Assembly: GCA_964487355.1 (NCBI GenBank)
Contig: CAZAPS010000055.1
Span: forward strand, 1 to 7,384
DNA: 7,384 bases
Origin: JAXGYX01 sp964487355
Lineage (GTDB): Bacteria; Bacillota; Clostridia; Saccharofermentanales; Fastidiosipilaceae
Direction: 5' to 3'
The notes under the pieces are model-generated. The model searched no databases. It worked only from the letters and a program-made list of their open reading frames with translations, and was not told the origin of the DNA. Below, in pieces: positions 1 through 6,383 of this stretch (position 1 is its first letter; every line of letters begins with the position of its first letter). A program made the translations under genes and the position numbers.

Positions 1-1
1 G

Positions 2-85
2 GTTGTCCAAAATGAACGGAATAAATTGGCAAAGGCAAAGGCCACATTGGAGCAAATTCAAGAGCAATTGGTGAAATTATCATAG
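2..85 (+). CDS. C-terminal end of an unidentified protein (partial)
   Basis: An open frame enters from the left edge and runs 27 codons to a TAG stop. The visible tail is rich in Lys, Glu, Gln, Ala and Leu, with Leu or Ile at roughly heptad spacing (…LAKAKATLEQIQEQLVKL…), as in a coiled coil or an amphipathic C-terminal helix. The 27-nucleotide stretch between its stop and the next promoter contains no terminator. I do not recognise the family: such tails occur in MerR-type regulators, cell-division proteins and many others. That it is the end of a real gene is inferred from the coding-like composition and from the promoter starting just after it. Confidence 0.5.
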   Translation, partial: VVQNERNKLAKAKATLEQIQEQLVKLS

Positions 86-111
86 ATTGGGCCACTAATT
101 CTCTTGTGAGA

Positions 112-140
112 TTGACGCTTCAAATTTAAACATTTAGAAT
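112..140 (+). promoter_or_regulatory. sigma-70/sigma-A-type promoter of fba
   Basis: A -35 hexamer TTGACG (112-117) and a -10 hexamer TAGAAT (135-140) are separated by exactly 17 bp, each matching the consensus at 5 of 6 positions. The expected start of transcription is near 147, which gives a 5' leader of about 47 nt ahead of the aldolase start codon. This is the clearest promoter in the window. The assignment rests on sequence match only. Confidence 0.75.
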
Positions 141-159
141 TACAGATAAGGTCTGTAAT
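139..159. promoter_or_regulatory. operator-like dyad over the fba -10 and start site
   Basis: A perfect inverted repeat ATTACAG-N7-CTGTAAT overlaps the last two bases of the -10 hexamer and spans the predicted transcription start. That is where a repressor dimer would block initiation. A second 10-bp palindrome, GTAATATTAC (155-164), overlaps its right arm. The arms resemble the TTACA/TGTAA half-sites used by several repressor families, but the spacing does not let me name one. The start site lies inside the dyad, so an RNA hairpin is less likely than a DNA operator. Confidence 0.45.
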
Positions 160-193
160 ATTACTTAACTGGTTTTGAGAAGGAGATTAGATT

Positions 194-1129
194 ATGCCAT
201 TAGTGACGACTACGGAAATGTTTGAGAAGGCGTATAAAGGTGGCTATGCCATCGGCGCGTTCAATGTGAACAACATGGAGATCATTCAGGGAATCACCGA
301 GGCGGCTCAGGAGCTCAACGCTCCGTTGATCCTGCAAGTGTCCAAAGGCGCCCGCGCCTATGCCAACCACACCTATTTGGTTAAATTGGTTGAAGCGGCG
401 ATTGAGGTGACCGGCCTGCCGATCGCGCTCCATCTCGATCACGGTGACAGTTTTGAAATCTGCAAACAGTGTATCGACGGTGGTTTCACCTCAGTCATGT
501 TTGATGGTTCCAGCATGCCTTATGAAGACAATGTCCGAATCGCCAAACAGGTTGTCGATTACGCTCACGCGCACGGCGTCGTCGTCGAAGGCGAGCTGGG
601 CACGTTGGCCGGTGTGGAAGACGATGTCAACGTTTCAGCCGAAGACGCCTCTTACACTCGCCCTGACCAGGTTCAGGACTTTGTGGAACGCACCGGTGTG
701 GACTCTCTCGCGATCGCGATCGGCACCAGCCATGGCGCGTTTAAGTTCAAACCCGGACAAGACCCTCAACTGAGATTTGATATTCTGGAAGAAGTTTCCG
801 AGCGCCTGCCGGGCTTCCCGATCGTGCTGCACGGTTCCAGCTCGGTTCCGCAGGACCTGGTCGCCAAAGTCAACAAGTATGGTGGCTCCATGCCGGACGC
901 GATCGGTATTCCCGAAGAGATGCTGCGTGAGGCCGCGAAATCTTCGGTCTGCAAAATCAATATCGACTCCGATCTGCGCTTGGCGATGACCGCCAGTGTA
1001 CGCGAGTACATGGCTCTGAATCCGGAAGCTTTCGATCCGCGGGCTTATCTGAAACCGGCACGCGCCGCGATTAAAGAGCTTGTCGCTCACAAAATCGAGC
1101 ATGTTCTGGGTAGCAACGGCAAAGCCTGA
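194..1129 (+). CDS. fba: class II fructose-1,6-bisphosphate aldolase
   Basis: This cytoplasmic glycolytic and gluconeogenic enzyme reversibly cleaves fructose 1,6-bisphosphate into dihydroxyacetone phosphate and glyceraldehyde 3-phosphate using a divalent metal, normally zinc. At 311 residues it is somewhat longer than the roughly 285-residue Bacillus form. The HLDHGDSFE motif carries the catalytic Asp82 and metal ligand His83. EGELG (132-136), GTSHG with His180, and LHGSSS with His213 supply the other metal-site residues. CKINIDSD (253-260) is the C-terminal substrate-binding strand. The extra length lies mainly around residues 228-250 (KYGG…GIPEEMLREA), as in aldolases of many anaerobes. 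The ATG follows an AAGGAGA ribosome binding site (180-186) with 7-nt spacing. The gene is apparently monocistronic, between its own promoter and a hairpin. A related ketose-bisphosphate aldolase specificity (tagatose) cannot be excluded from sequence, but the glycolytic role is most likely. Confidence 0.95.
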   Translation: MPLVTTTEMFEKAYKGGYAIGAFNVNNMEIIQGITEAAQELNAPLILQVSKGARAYANHTYLVKLVEAAIEVTGLPIALHLDHGDSFEICKQCIDGGFTSVMFDGSSMPYEDNVRIAKQVVDYAHAHGVVVEGELGTLAGVEDDVNVSAEDASYTRPDQVQDFVERTGVDSLAIAIGTSHGAFKFKPGQDPQLRFDILEEVSERLPGFPIVLHGSSSVPQDLVAKVNKYGGSMPDAIGIPEEMLREAAKSSVCKINIDSDLRLAMTASVREYMALNPEAFDPRAYLKPARAAIKELVAHKIEHVLGSNGKA

Positions 1130-1161
1130 GCGATCTGAATGGATCCCAGTGACAAATGATA

Positions 1162-1192
1162 AAGAGGTCGTGCGACAATCGCGCGATCTCTT
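1162..1192. terminator. 14-bp hairpin between convergent fba and phosphoesterase genes
   Basis: The arms 1162-1175 and 1179-1192 pair over 14 consecutive positions, including two G-U wobbles on the + strand, around a 3-nt CAA loop. On the + strand the stem is followed by CGCTTT, and on the - strand by TATCATTT, so the U tract is poor in both directions. The position between two convergent stop codons suggests shared termination. The weak U tract leaves room for another role, such as 3'-end protection. Confidence 0.6.
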
Positions 1193-1201
1193 CGCTTTGA
1201 C

Positions 1202-2122
1202 CTAAGACTCATCAGTGTCAAAATCAAGTATGCTCAGCTCAGGTGGACATAAAAAGCGCAGTGGCACCAACACACAGCCGACACCTTTAGTGATGTAACC
1301 ACGTATTTCGTTTCTCTCAAAATGCCAGCGATAGACGCCCTGCTGACATAATCTGTCTTTGCGCCGCAACAACCTACATTCCAGGCGAAACGGTAAACGG
1401 ATTTGTCCACCGTGAAAATGTCCGGCGAGCAAAGTAGAACATTGGCGACGGTTCAATTGATGGATTTGATCCGGATCGTGCGTCAGAACGATTCGGCGGT
1501 GAGGAGGGACGGATTCGGGCCGCAGGCCGCGGATCGGGCTGAAAGGCGCGGGAGATTGTAGGGCCCGGTCGAATTGTGGCGCGGCGGATTGCGGGTCGGG
1601 TAGTCCGACGACGCACCAATGCAGCCCATTTCGATCGCTGATCACGATTGTCTCATTTTCCAACAGCCGCAGACCGGTGGCGTGATAACGTTCGGGCGGG
1701 ACGCCGGCGTCGTGATTGCCCCGAACGGCGTAGATCTCTATTTCCTCAGGTTTCAACAAGTCGCTGAGCTCGGCCAGCCGCGCAAGACCATGAGTGTCGT
1801 TTTCTTTTCTGGAAATCAGGTCGCCGGCGAATAAAACCAGATCGACTTTGGCGGCGCGAATGGCGCTAGCTAATTTGGGGAGCGACACCTTCAACAGACG
1901 TCCGTGAAAGTCACTGATCAGCGCGATTCGCAGAGGCGGCCGGGCGGCGCTGAGGGGCCGGTCATGACCCAGTGTCTGATGAGTGATCCGACTATCCGCG
2001 CCGCGCTCTTTTCGCGCCGTCACGTGGCTATATACCTTATGCAACAGGCCCGCCTCGACACGTGCCCAGATCAGCAATAGACAAGCGACCGCGAAGGCGA
2101 TCGCAATCAATCTCCAAATCAT
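1202..2122 (-). CDS. membrane-anchored calcineurin-like metallophosphoesterase (YkuE/YaeI type)
   Basis: The 306-residue product has an uncleaved-looking N-terminal hydrophobic segment (about residues 5-19) and then a calcineurin-like phosphoesterase domain from about residue 64. The dinuclear metal motifs appear in order: SDFHG with Asp71 and His73, GD at 100-101, GNHD at 136-139, LTHD with His215, and GHFHGG with His235 and His237. The C-terminal segment ending in LRFLCPPELS is typical of the YkuE/YaeI group, whose members hydrolyse phosphodiester or pyrophosphate bonds near the membrane; the substrate here is unknown. Cys14 lies in the hydrophobic segment, but the preceding AVA is a poor lipobox, so I favour a membrane anchor. 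The ATG is preceded by GAGGA (complement of 2128-2132) at 5-nt spacing. The gene is transcribed towards fba and diverges from ydbC; no convincing promoter of its own was seen. Confidence 0.9.
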   Translation of the reverse strand: MIWRLIAIAFAVACLLLIWARVEAGLLHKVYSHVTARKERGADSRITHQTLGHDRPLSAARPPLRIALISDFHGRLLKVSLPKLASAIRAAKVDLVLFAGDLISRKENDTHGLARLAELSDLLKPEEIEIYAVRGNHDAGVPPERYHATGLRLLENETIVISDRNGLHWCVVGLPDPQSAAPQFDRALQSPAPFSPIRGLRPESVPPHRRIVLTHDPDQIHQLNRRQCSTLLAGHFHGGQIRLPFRLECRLLRRKDRLCQQGVYRWHFERNEIRGYITKGVGCVLVPLRFLCPPELSILDFDTDES

Positions 2123-2198
2123 CTCGATCCTCGCTTATGACTAATGTATGTGAATTTTAACATATCATAATCCGGATACCGCAGAACCACGAAAAATC

Positions 2199-2217
2199 AT
2201 GAATCATATAAATTCAT
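2199..2217. repeat. short inverted repeat upstream of the ydbC -10
   Basis: ATGAAT-N7-ATTCAT is a perfect 6-bp dyad in the AT-rich divergent region. It covers the place where the -35 element of the ydbC-like promoter would lie (2208-2213, which matches the consensus poorly). It could be an operator or activator site, but a 6-bp dyad in AT-rich DNA also arises by chance. Confidence 0.25.
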
Positions 2218-2227
2218 AAATCGAATA

Positions 2228-2236
2228 TGCTATAAT
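2228..2236 (+). promoter_or_regulatory. extended -10 promoter of the ydbC-like gene
   Basis: TGCTATAAT combines the TGN extension with a perfect TATAAT (2231-2236). No good -35 is present 17 bp upstream, which is typical of extended -10 promoters. Transcription would start near 2243, leaving a leader of about 100 nt before the ATG at 2342. The leader shows only a short ATGGC/GCCAT pairing and no recognisable riboswitch. Confidence 0.65.
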
Positions 2237-2331
2237 GCCAACGAATGTGACCGGAATATGGCTGTTTGACTGGGCCATGACGGGACCTTTGCCGAATACG
2301 AGCCGATCGATAAAAAGATCTAAACTTCTTT

Positions 2332-2336
2332 GGAGG
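2332..2336 (+). promoter_or_regulatory. ribosome binding site deciding the ydbC start
   Basis: GGAGG lies 5 nt before the ATG at 2342. An in-frame TTG at 2330 would place this site inside the coding sequence, so the ATG is chosen. Confidence 0.8.
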
Positions 2337-2341
2337 AATGT

Positions 2342-2590
2342 ATGCAAAAATCAGAATTTAAATATGAAATAATAAAAGAGCTGGGTGTGGTCAAAACCAA
2401 TAAGTCCGGTTGGCAACGCGAAGTCAACATCGTGAGCTGGAACAACGCGAAACCTAAATTGGATATCCGCGAATGGGCTCCGGACCATGAGAAGATGGGC
2501 AAAGGAATATCCCTTTCCGCCGAGGAGGTCGCGATTGTCAAGGAGATCTTGGATGAGTTTGACCCATATGAGCTTGAAGAGACTCGATGA
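2342..2590 (+). CDS. ydbC: YdbC/PC4-family single-stranded DNA-binding protein
   Basis: The 82-residue product matches the small bacterial YdbC proteins, homologues of the eukaryotic transcription coactivator PC4 (p15). These form dimers that bind single-stranded DNA through a curved beta sheet. Recognisable parts are FKYEIIKELGVV (6-17), the SGW…VNIVSWN strand region (about 22-34), the highly characteristic DIREWAPDHEKMGKGISL segment (about 41-58), and a C-terminal helix (EEVAIVKEILDEF). Length is normal for the family. It has its own extended -10 promoter and is followed after 38 bp by a terminator-like hairpin and then ligA. A role in DNA transactions or transcription is inferred from the fold; the physiological function of YdbC proteins is poorly defined. 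Confidence 0.88.
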   Translation: MQKSEFKYEIIKELGVVKTNKSGWQREVNIVSWNNAKPKLDIREWAPDHEKMGKGISLSAEEVAIVKEILDEFDPYELEETR

Positions 2591-2628
2591 TCATCCGCGG
2601 TCTTCGAACACTTGCTGCAAGATGATGT

Positions 2629-2652
2629 GACTCGCCGCCCGGCGGGTCTTTT
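2629..2652 (+). terminator. intrinsic-terminator-like hairpin between ydbC and ligA
   Basis: The arms GACTCGCCG (2629-2637) and CGGCGGGTC (2640-2648) pair over 9 positions with one G-U. In practice this is an 8-bp GC-rich stem with a 4-nt loop, followed immediately by TTTT. It fits a rho-independent terminator for ydbC, although the U tract is short. It ends only 21 nt before the ligA start codon, so it could also act as an attenuator for ligA. Confidence 0.65.
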
Positions 2653-2663
2653 CCACATGATTT

Positions 2664-2669
2664 GAGGTG
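2664..2669 (+). promoter_or_regulatory. ribosome binding site deciding the ligA start
   Basis: GAGGTG sits 4 nt before the ATG at 2674. An upstream in-frame TTG (2662) would overlap this site, so the ATG is preferred. It also matches the usual LigA N-terminus better. Confidence 0.75.
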
Positions 2670-2673
2670 CACG

Positions 2674-4722
2674 ATGGACAAAGCGGCGGCGTCGCTCCGT
2701 GTGACTGCGTTGCGATCTGAAATCGATCGCCACAATCATCTATATTACAATCTGGACACGCCCGAAATCAGTGATTTTGAATACGATCGCCTGCTGCGTG
2801 AATTAAACGAGCTCGAGGCTCGCTTTCCTGATCTGTTAGCGCCGGATTCACCGACTCAAAAAGTTGGCGGCGAGGCCGCCTCCTCTTTCGCGAAGGTTCC
2901 CCACGAAGTTCCGATGCAAAGCCTGCAGGATTTCTTCACAAAAGAAGAACTGACGGGGTTTTTGCACGGCGCGCGGCGCGCGCTGGACTCTGAAGTCGAA
3001 TTTATGGTCGAGACGAAGATTGACGGTCTGTCAGTCTCTTTGGAGTACGTGGACGGCGTGTTTACGCGTGGTTCCACCCGAGGCGATGGTCTGGAGGGCG
3101 AGGACATCACGTTCAATTTACGCACTCTGTCAACGATTCCCCAGGCCCTCAATGAGCAAGTTTCATTTTTAGAGGTTCGAGCTGAAGTCTACATGCCATA
3201 TGAATCCTTTGAGGCGTTGAACCGGGAACAGGAAATCAATCAGGCGAAACCATTCGCCAACCCGCGCAACGCGGCGGCCGGCTCATTGCGTCAGTTGGAT
3301 CCTAAGGTCACAGCCGCCCGTAATTTAGATATTTTTGTGTTCAACATTCAACAAATCCGCGGAAAACGGTTTCAGACACATGACGAGACGTTGATTTGGC
3401 TGGCCAAACAAGGATTTCCAATAATTCCCTGCTCCGGACCGTTTCCGGAGGAGGCCGACGTCTGGGCCGCGGTCGAAAAAATTCACGCGGACAGGGCCAC
3501 GCTCGGATTTGGCATAGATGGCGCCGTCATTAAGGTGAATGATCTTGATCAGCGGATCAAATTGGGCGCCACCACAAAAGCTCCACGCTGGGCGGCGGCT
3601 TACAAATACCCACCTGAACAAAGCAAAACAAAAATTCTCGATATCGTGATACAGGTTGGCAGAACCGGTGTGTTGACTCCACTGGCTCTGCTCGAACCGG
3701 TGACGGTGGATGGCTCGACCATTTCCCGCGCGACCCTCCATAACGAAGATTACATACGTGAAAAGGATGTGCGTGTAGGGGACACTGTGGCCATCGAAAA
3801 AGCCGGAGACGTGATTCCCTCCGTCGTGTATGTTGACTTCGATCAACGGCCGTCGGACAGCGTTTCGTTTGAAATGCCGACGAGCTGTCCTTCCTGTGGC
3901 TCACCGGTCAGTCGTGAGGAAGGAGAGGCGGCGGTGCGCTGCACATCTCCGGAATGCCCCGCCCAGCTGTATCGTCATTTACTCCATTTCGCCTCGCGCG
4001 GCGCGATGGACATAACCGGACTGGGTGAGGCGAGCATCCGCCTCTTCATGGATCAGGGGCTGATTAGAGGCATCGCGGATATCTATCGTTTGCGCGAGCG
4101 TCGCGATCAGTTGATCGATCTTCCGGGCTTTAAGGAAAAATCGGTAGATAATCTACTCAACGCGATCGAGGCCAGCAAAAAAAATTCTTTGGCGCGACTG
4201 ATCAACGCGTTGGGCATTCGCCACATCGGAATCGCCGCCTCGCGTGTTTTAGCCGGCTCGTTCGTCGACATGGAAAGCATGATGCTGGCGACAGAGGAGC
4301 GATTGCTGGAGCTACCTGATTTCGGACCGGTCATGGCGCGCTCCGTGCGATCATTTTTTACCTTGTCAGAGACACGTGACTTGCTGAGTGAATTGACGAA
4401 GCTGGGTGTTAACATGAAAGGGGAGTCAGGCAAAAACACTGACCTGTCGGTGGGCGAAACAGGCTCCGGGTCGAGACCCTTCGCGGACAAGACTGTCGTG
4501 TTGACCGGCACGCTGCCCACACTCACCCGCGCCGAGGCGACCGACCTGATTCGCGAGGCGGGCGGACGTGTGACCGGATCGGTTTCCGGCAAAACGGATT
4601 ATTTGCTGTATGGTGAAAACGCCGGAAGCAAGCGTGACAAAGCAGATTTGCTTGGTGTCCGAATGTTGACCGAAGATGAATTTCGACGGATCCTTAAAGG
4701 GGACTCTGATATTAAATCATGA
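2674..4722 (+). CDS. ligA: NAD-dependent DNA ligase LigA
   Basis: The product seals nicks with 3'-OH and 5'-phosphate ends in duplex DNA using NAD+ during replication and repair. It has 682 residues, close to the usual 670, and all domains are present. Domain Ia is at about 5-65 (HNHLYY and EISDFEYDRL, NAD binding). The adenylation domain carries the nucleophile Lys115 in KIDG, with RGDG (136-139) and the Lys311 region (WAAAYKYP). The OB fold is at about 320-400 (VGRTGVLTP, ATLHNED, AGDVIPSV). A four-cysteine zinc finger uses Cys405, Cys408, Cys423 and Cys428. Helix-hairpin-helix repeats span about 440-580, and a C-terminal BRCT domain (about 603-675) contains VVLTGTL and GGRVTGSVSGKTDYLL. 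Nothing essential is missing. A small membrane protein gene follows 13 bp downstream, probably in the same transcript. Confidence 0.98.
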   Translation: MDKAAASLRVTALRSEIDRHNHLYYNLDTPEISDFEYDRLLRELNELEARFPDLLAPDSPTQKVGGEAASSFAKVPHEVPMQSLQDFFTKEELTGFLHGARRALDSEVEFMVETKIDGLSVSLEYVDGVFTRGSTRGDGLEGEDITFNLRTLSTIPQALNEQVSFLEVRAEVYMPYESFEALNREQEINQAKPFANPRNAAAGSLRQLDPKVTAARNLDIFVFNIQQIRGKRFQTHDETLIWLAKQGFPIIPCSGPFPEEADVWAAVEKIHADRATLGFGIDGAVIKVNDLDQRIKLGATTKAPRWAAAYKYPPEQSKTKILDIVIQVGRTGVLTPLALLEPVTVDGSTISRATLHNEDYIREKDVRVGDTVAIEKAGDVIPSVVYVDFDQRPSDSVSFEMPTSCPSCGSPVSREEGEAAVRCTSPECPAQLYRHLLHFASRGAMDITGLGEASIRLFMDQGLIRGIADIYRLRERRDQLIDLPGFKEKSVDNLLNAIEASKKNSLARLINALGIRHIGIAASRVLAGSFVDMESMMLATEERLLELPDFGPVMARSVRSFFTLSETRDLLSELTKLGVNMKGESGKNTDLSVGETGSGSRPFADKTVVLTGTLPTLTRAEATDLIREAGGRVTGSVSGKTDYLLYGENAGSKRDKADLLGVRMLTEDEFRRILKGDSDIKS

Positions 4723-4724
4723 GC

Positions 4725-4730
4725 GAGAGG
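4725..4730 (+). promoter_or_regulatory. ribosome binding site favouring the GTG start at 4736
   Basis: GAGAGG lies 5 nt before the GTG at 4736. The alternative in-frame ATG at 4676, inside ligA, has only a weak purine stretch before it. The choice of the GTG start rests on this site. Confidence 0.55.
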
Positions 4731-4735
4731 TTGAA

Positions 4736-5125
4736 GTGAGCTATTTTGTTTTCCGTTTGATCCTATCGTTGGGGCTGTCAATATTATTACTGTCGCTGTT
4801 GTTATATTTGGCCCGCTATTGCAAATTGCGCAATCTCAAAAAGAAAATCGCGTTTTTCTTTCCAACCATTCTTTCGATCGCGCTGTTGCTTCAGGTTCTG
4901 TTTGGATCGGGTCCGAAAGGGCTTGATCTTCTGCCTATGGTCGGCGCCCGTTATGAAGTTTCACAAGTTGAGGTTGTCGAGGTCTATTCTTTTCACCGAG
5001 TCCTGATGAATGACGGTGTGACATACTACTATGATGGTTTCGCGCAAACATTCGAGGTTGGCGAACTGTATCAGATCAGCAGCACGCCTTGGAGTCACTA
5101 TATTGTGGAATTTAAAATTATCTAA
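4736..5125 (+). CDS. small two-helix membrane protein of unknown function
   Basis: I do not recognise this 129-residue protein. It has a hydrophobic helix at about residues 4-24 (LILSLGLSILLLSLLLYL), a short basic loop (RYCKLRNLKKK, about 26-36), and a second helix at about 37-54. A polar C-terminal part of about 70 residues follows, rich in Tyr, Val and Phe, with alternating patterns that suggest beta strands (YEVSQVEVVEVY, VTYYYDGFAQTFEVGELYQI). The basic loop between the helices would face the cytoplasm, putting both termini outside if the positive-inside rule holds. The stop of ligA lies 13 bp upstream, so the two genes are probably co-transcribed. Using the ATG at 4676 instead would add 20 residues and overlap ligA by 47 bp. 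That it is a real gene is supported by its ribosome binding site and coherent membrane topology; the function is unknown. Confidence 0.7.
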   Translation: MSYFVFRLILSLGLSILLLSLLLYLARYCKLRNLKKKIAFFFPTILSIALLLQVLFGSGPKGLDLLPMVGARYEVSQVEVVEVYSFHRVLMNDGVTYYYDGFAQTFEVGELYQISSTPWSHYIVEFKII

Positions 5126-5356
5126 CATAGTTCGCGATAGTTCGCGCGATAAAGATGTGGTCTGTTTTTCCCGGAAGAGAATGTGAAAGCGAGACGATCG
5201 TGATGCCTCGCATTTCTCCTAAAGGGCTTCAAAATATCTCACCTCGTCAGACGTTCGATGCCAAGTAGGGGAGCAAAACTTTCCGCAATGAATGCCCGTA
5301 CGTCAGGAAAACTAATGCTTTAAGAAGAAGAGAAGAAGAATATGAAAGGATATTTT
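5126..5356. other. intergenic region without a recognisable gene
   Basis: These 231 bp separate the membrane protein gene from the HAD gene. They begin with a tandem 10-bp repeat, ATAGTTCGCG twice (5127-5146). A run of five T (5164-5168) has no good stem before it. A weak pairing of GCGAG (5189-5193) with CTCGC (5207-5211) is followed by CATTTCTCC. A purine tract of AGA/GAA units (about 5323-5340) precedes the HAD gene. No convincing promoter, riboswitch or RNA gene was found. The HAD gene must be expressed by read-through or from a promoter I cannot recognise here. Confidence 0.4.
5345..5350 (+). promoter_or_regulatory. ribosome binding site favouring the HAD start at 5357
   Basis: AAAGGA lies 6 nt before the ATG at 5357. 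The in-frame ATG at 5342 is preceded only by an AGAAGAA-type purine tract with no GG core. The later start also puts the catalytic Asp at residue 11, as is usual for the family. Confidence 0.6.
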
Positions 5357-6190
5357 ATGAATAATGACATTCGCTTGGTGATTTCAGATTTGGACGGGAC
5401 CTTGCTTTCGGACCTTAATCACGTTTCAGCTGAGAATAGACGGGCGGTGGATGATCTTGCGGAGGCCGGAATCTTGTTCACGATAGCGACCGGTCGCATG
5501 GAGCCGATGATGATGGAGTATGTCCGCCAGTTGAGCGTGAATGAACCAATCATCTCGTTTAACGGAGCGCTGGTCAGAGAGCCCGCGTCCAACACTGTTG
5601 TTTATCATAAAACAATGCAGCCTGAGGCCGCCTCCGCCATGTTCGCCTATTGCTTTTCTCATAAATTGGATTTTTTGACCTATACAGACAGAGTCGCTTA
5701 CTATCAACCATATAGTGAACGGGTCGAGGCTTTTTATGATTACAACAGATTGGCGAATCGAGGCGGATCCACGCCGGTGCGACTGCTGCCCGCCGAAACG
5801 CTTGTCGATGAGAATGGTCAGCTCAAACAAGAGGTGTTGAAAATTTTTGTCCAATCACATGATCCCGATGTGTTGAGCGAGATCGCGAAGATCGCCGCCC
5901 GCTATCCGCAGCTGGACTGTGTATCCTCGATGGAAAACAGTTTGGATATCATGGCCGCGAATGTTTCAAAAGGTGAAGGTCTAAGAAAATTGGCTGAACA
6001 TTATAATTTGTCGATGTCACAGATCGCCGCTTTCGGTGACCATGACAACGATGTGCCGATGCTTAAGGAGGCGGGCTTGTCCATCGCCATGTCCAATGGG
6101 ACCGACCTTTGTAAATCAGCTGCCGAACACATCGCGCCCAACAACAATCTGGATGGTTTCGCGCGTATGGTGCGCCAATTCATCCTTTAA
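5357..6190 (+). CDS. Cof-type HAD-superfamily phosphatase
   Basis: The 277-residue cytoplasmic hydrolase belongs to the Cof/YidA (HAD type IIB) group, magnesium-dependent phosphatases that act on sugar phosphates, flavin or cofactor phosphates. All four motifs are present: DLDGTLL with nucleophile Asp11 and acid/base Asp13, the IATGR segment with Thr45, Lys205 in SKGEGLRKL, and GDHDNDVPML with Asp228 and Asp232. The region between motifs II and III (about residues 80-195) forms the large C2 cap that sets specificity, so substrate cannot be predicted. NGTDLCKSAAEHI near the end is the usual Cof C-terminal signature. Length is normal. The start is taken at 5357 on the basis of its ribosome binding site; ATG 5342 would add five residues. 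It stands alone, convergent with the surface protein gene beyond a strong terminator. Confidence 0.93.
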   Translation: MNNDIRLVISDLDGTLLSDLNHVSAENRRAVDDLAEAGILFTIATGRMEPMMMEYVRQLSVNEPIISFNGALVREPASNTVVYHKTMQPEAASAMFAYCFSHKLDFLTYTDRVAYYQPYSERVEAFYDYNRLANRGGSTPVRLLPAETLVDENGQLKQEVLKIFVQSHDPDVLSEIAKIAARYPQLDCVSSMENSLDIMAANVSKGEGLRKLAEHYNLSMSQIAAFGDHDNDVPMLKEAGLSIAMSNGTDLCKSAAEHIAPNNNLDGFARMVRQFIL

Positions 6191-6304
6191 CAACCTGGTG
6201 TCCTTAATACACGAAAAAGTGACGGGTCCGAGCGTTTGACGTGAGGACCTTTGATTTTCCCAAGAAGGTGATCCAAGAGGATGATCGGACTTTGGGGAGA
6301 CAGC

Positions 6305-6349
6305 AAAAAGGCCGCCTCTTGACACACAGTGTCTCGAGACGGCCTTTTT
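6305..6349. terminator. strong bidirectional intrinsic terminator
   Basis: AAAAAGGCCG (6305-6314) pairs with CGGCCTTTTT (6340-6349). The helix continues after a single mismatch with CTC/GAG, and an inner GACAC-ACA-GTGTC stem-loop caps it. Both strands end in a GC block followed by five T, so it can terminate the HAD transcript (+) and the surface protein transcript (-). Confidence 0.92.
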
Positions 6350-6383
6350 GTTAGGCCTTATGGCCGGTTGTCAGTCATTTCAC

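Noticed and set aside
635..1102. 155-codon open frame antisense to fba
   Set aside because: It lies wholly inside a confidently identified aldolase gene and its translation shows no recognisable domain.
3325..3846. 173-codon open frame antisense to ligA
   Set aside because: It is a shadow of ligA, whose adenylation and OB domains are intact on the + strand.
5155..5268. 37-codon open frame in the gap before the HAD gene (starts MWSVFPGRE)
   Set aside because: There is no ribosome binding site before its ATG and no recognisable motif; a frame this short is expected by chance.
6225..6249. GGTCC…GGACC hairpin with an inner CGT/ACG pairing after the HAD gene
   Set aside because: The stem is short and interrupted, and a far stronger terminator lies 56 bp downstream.
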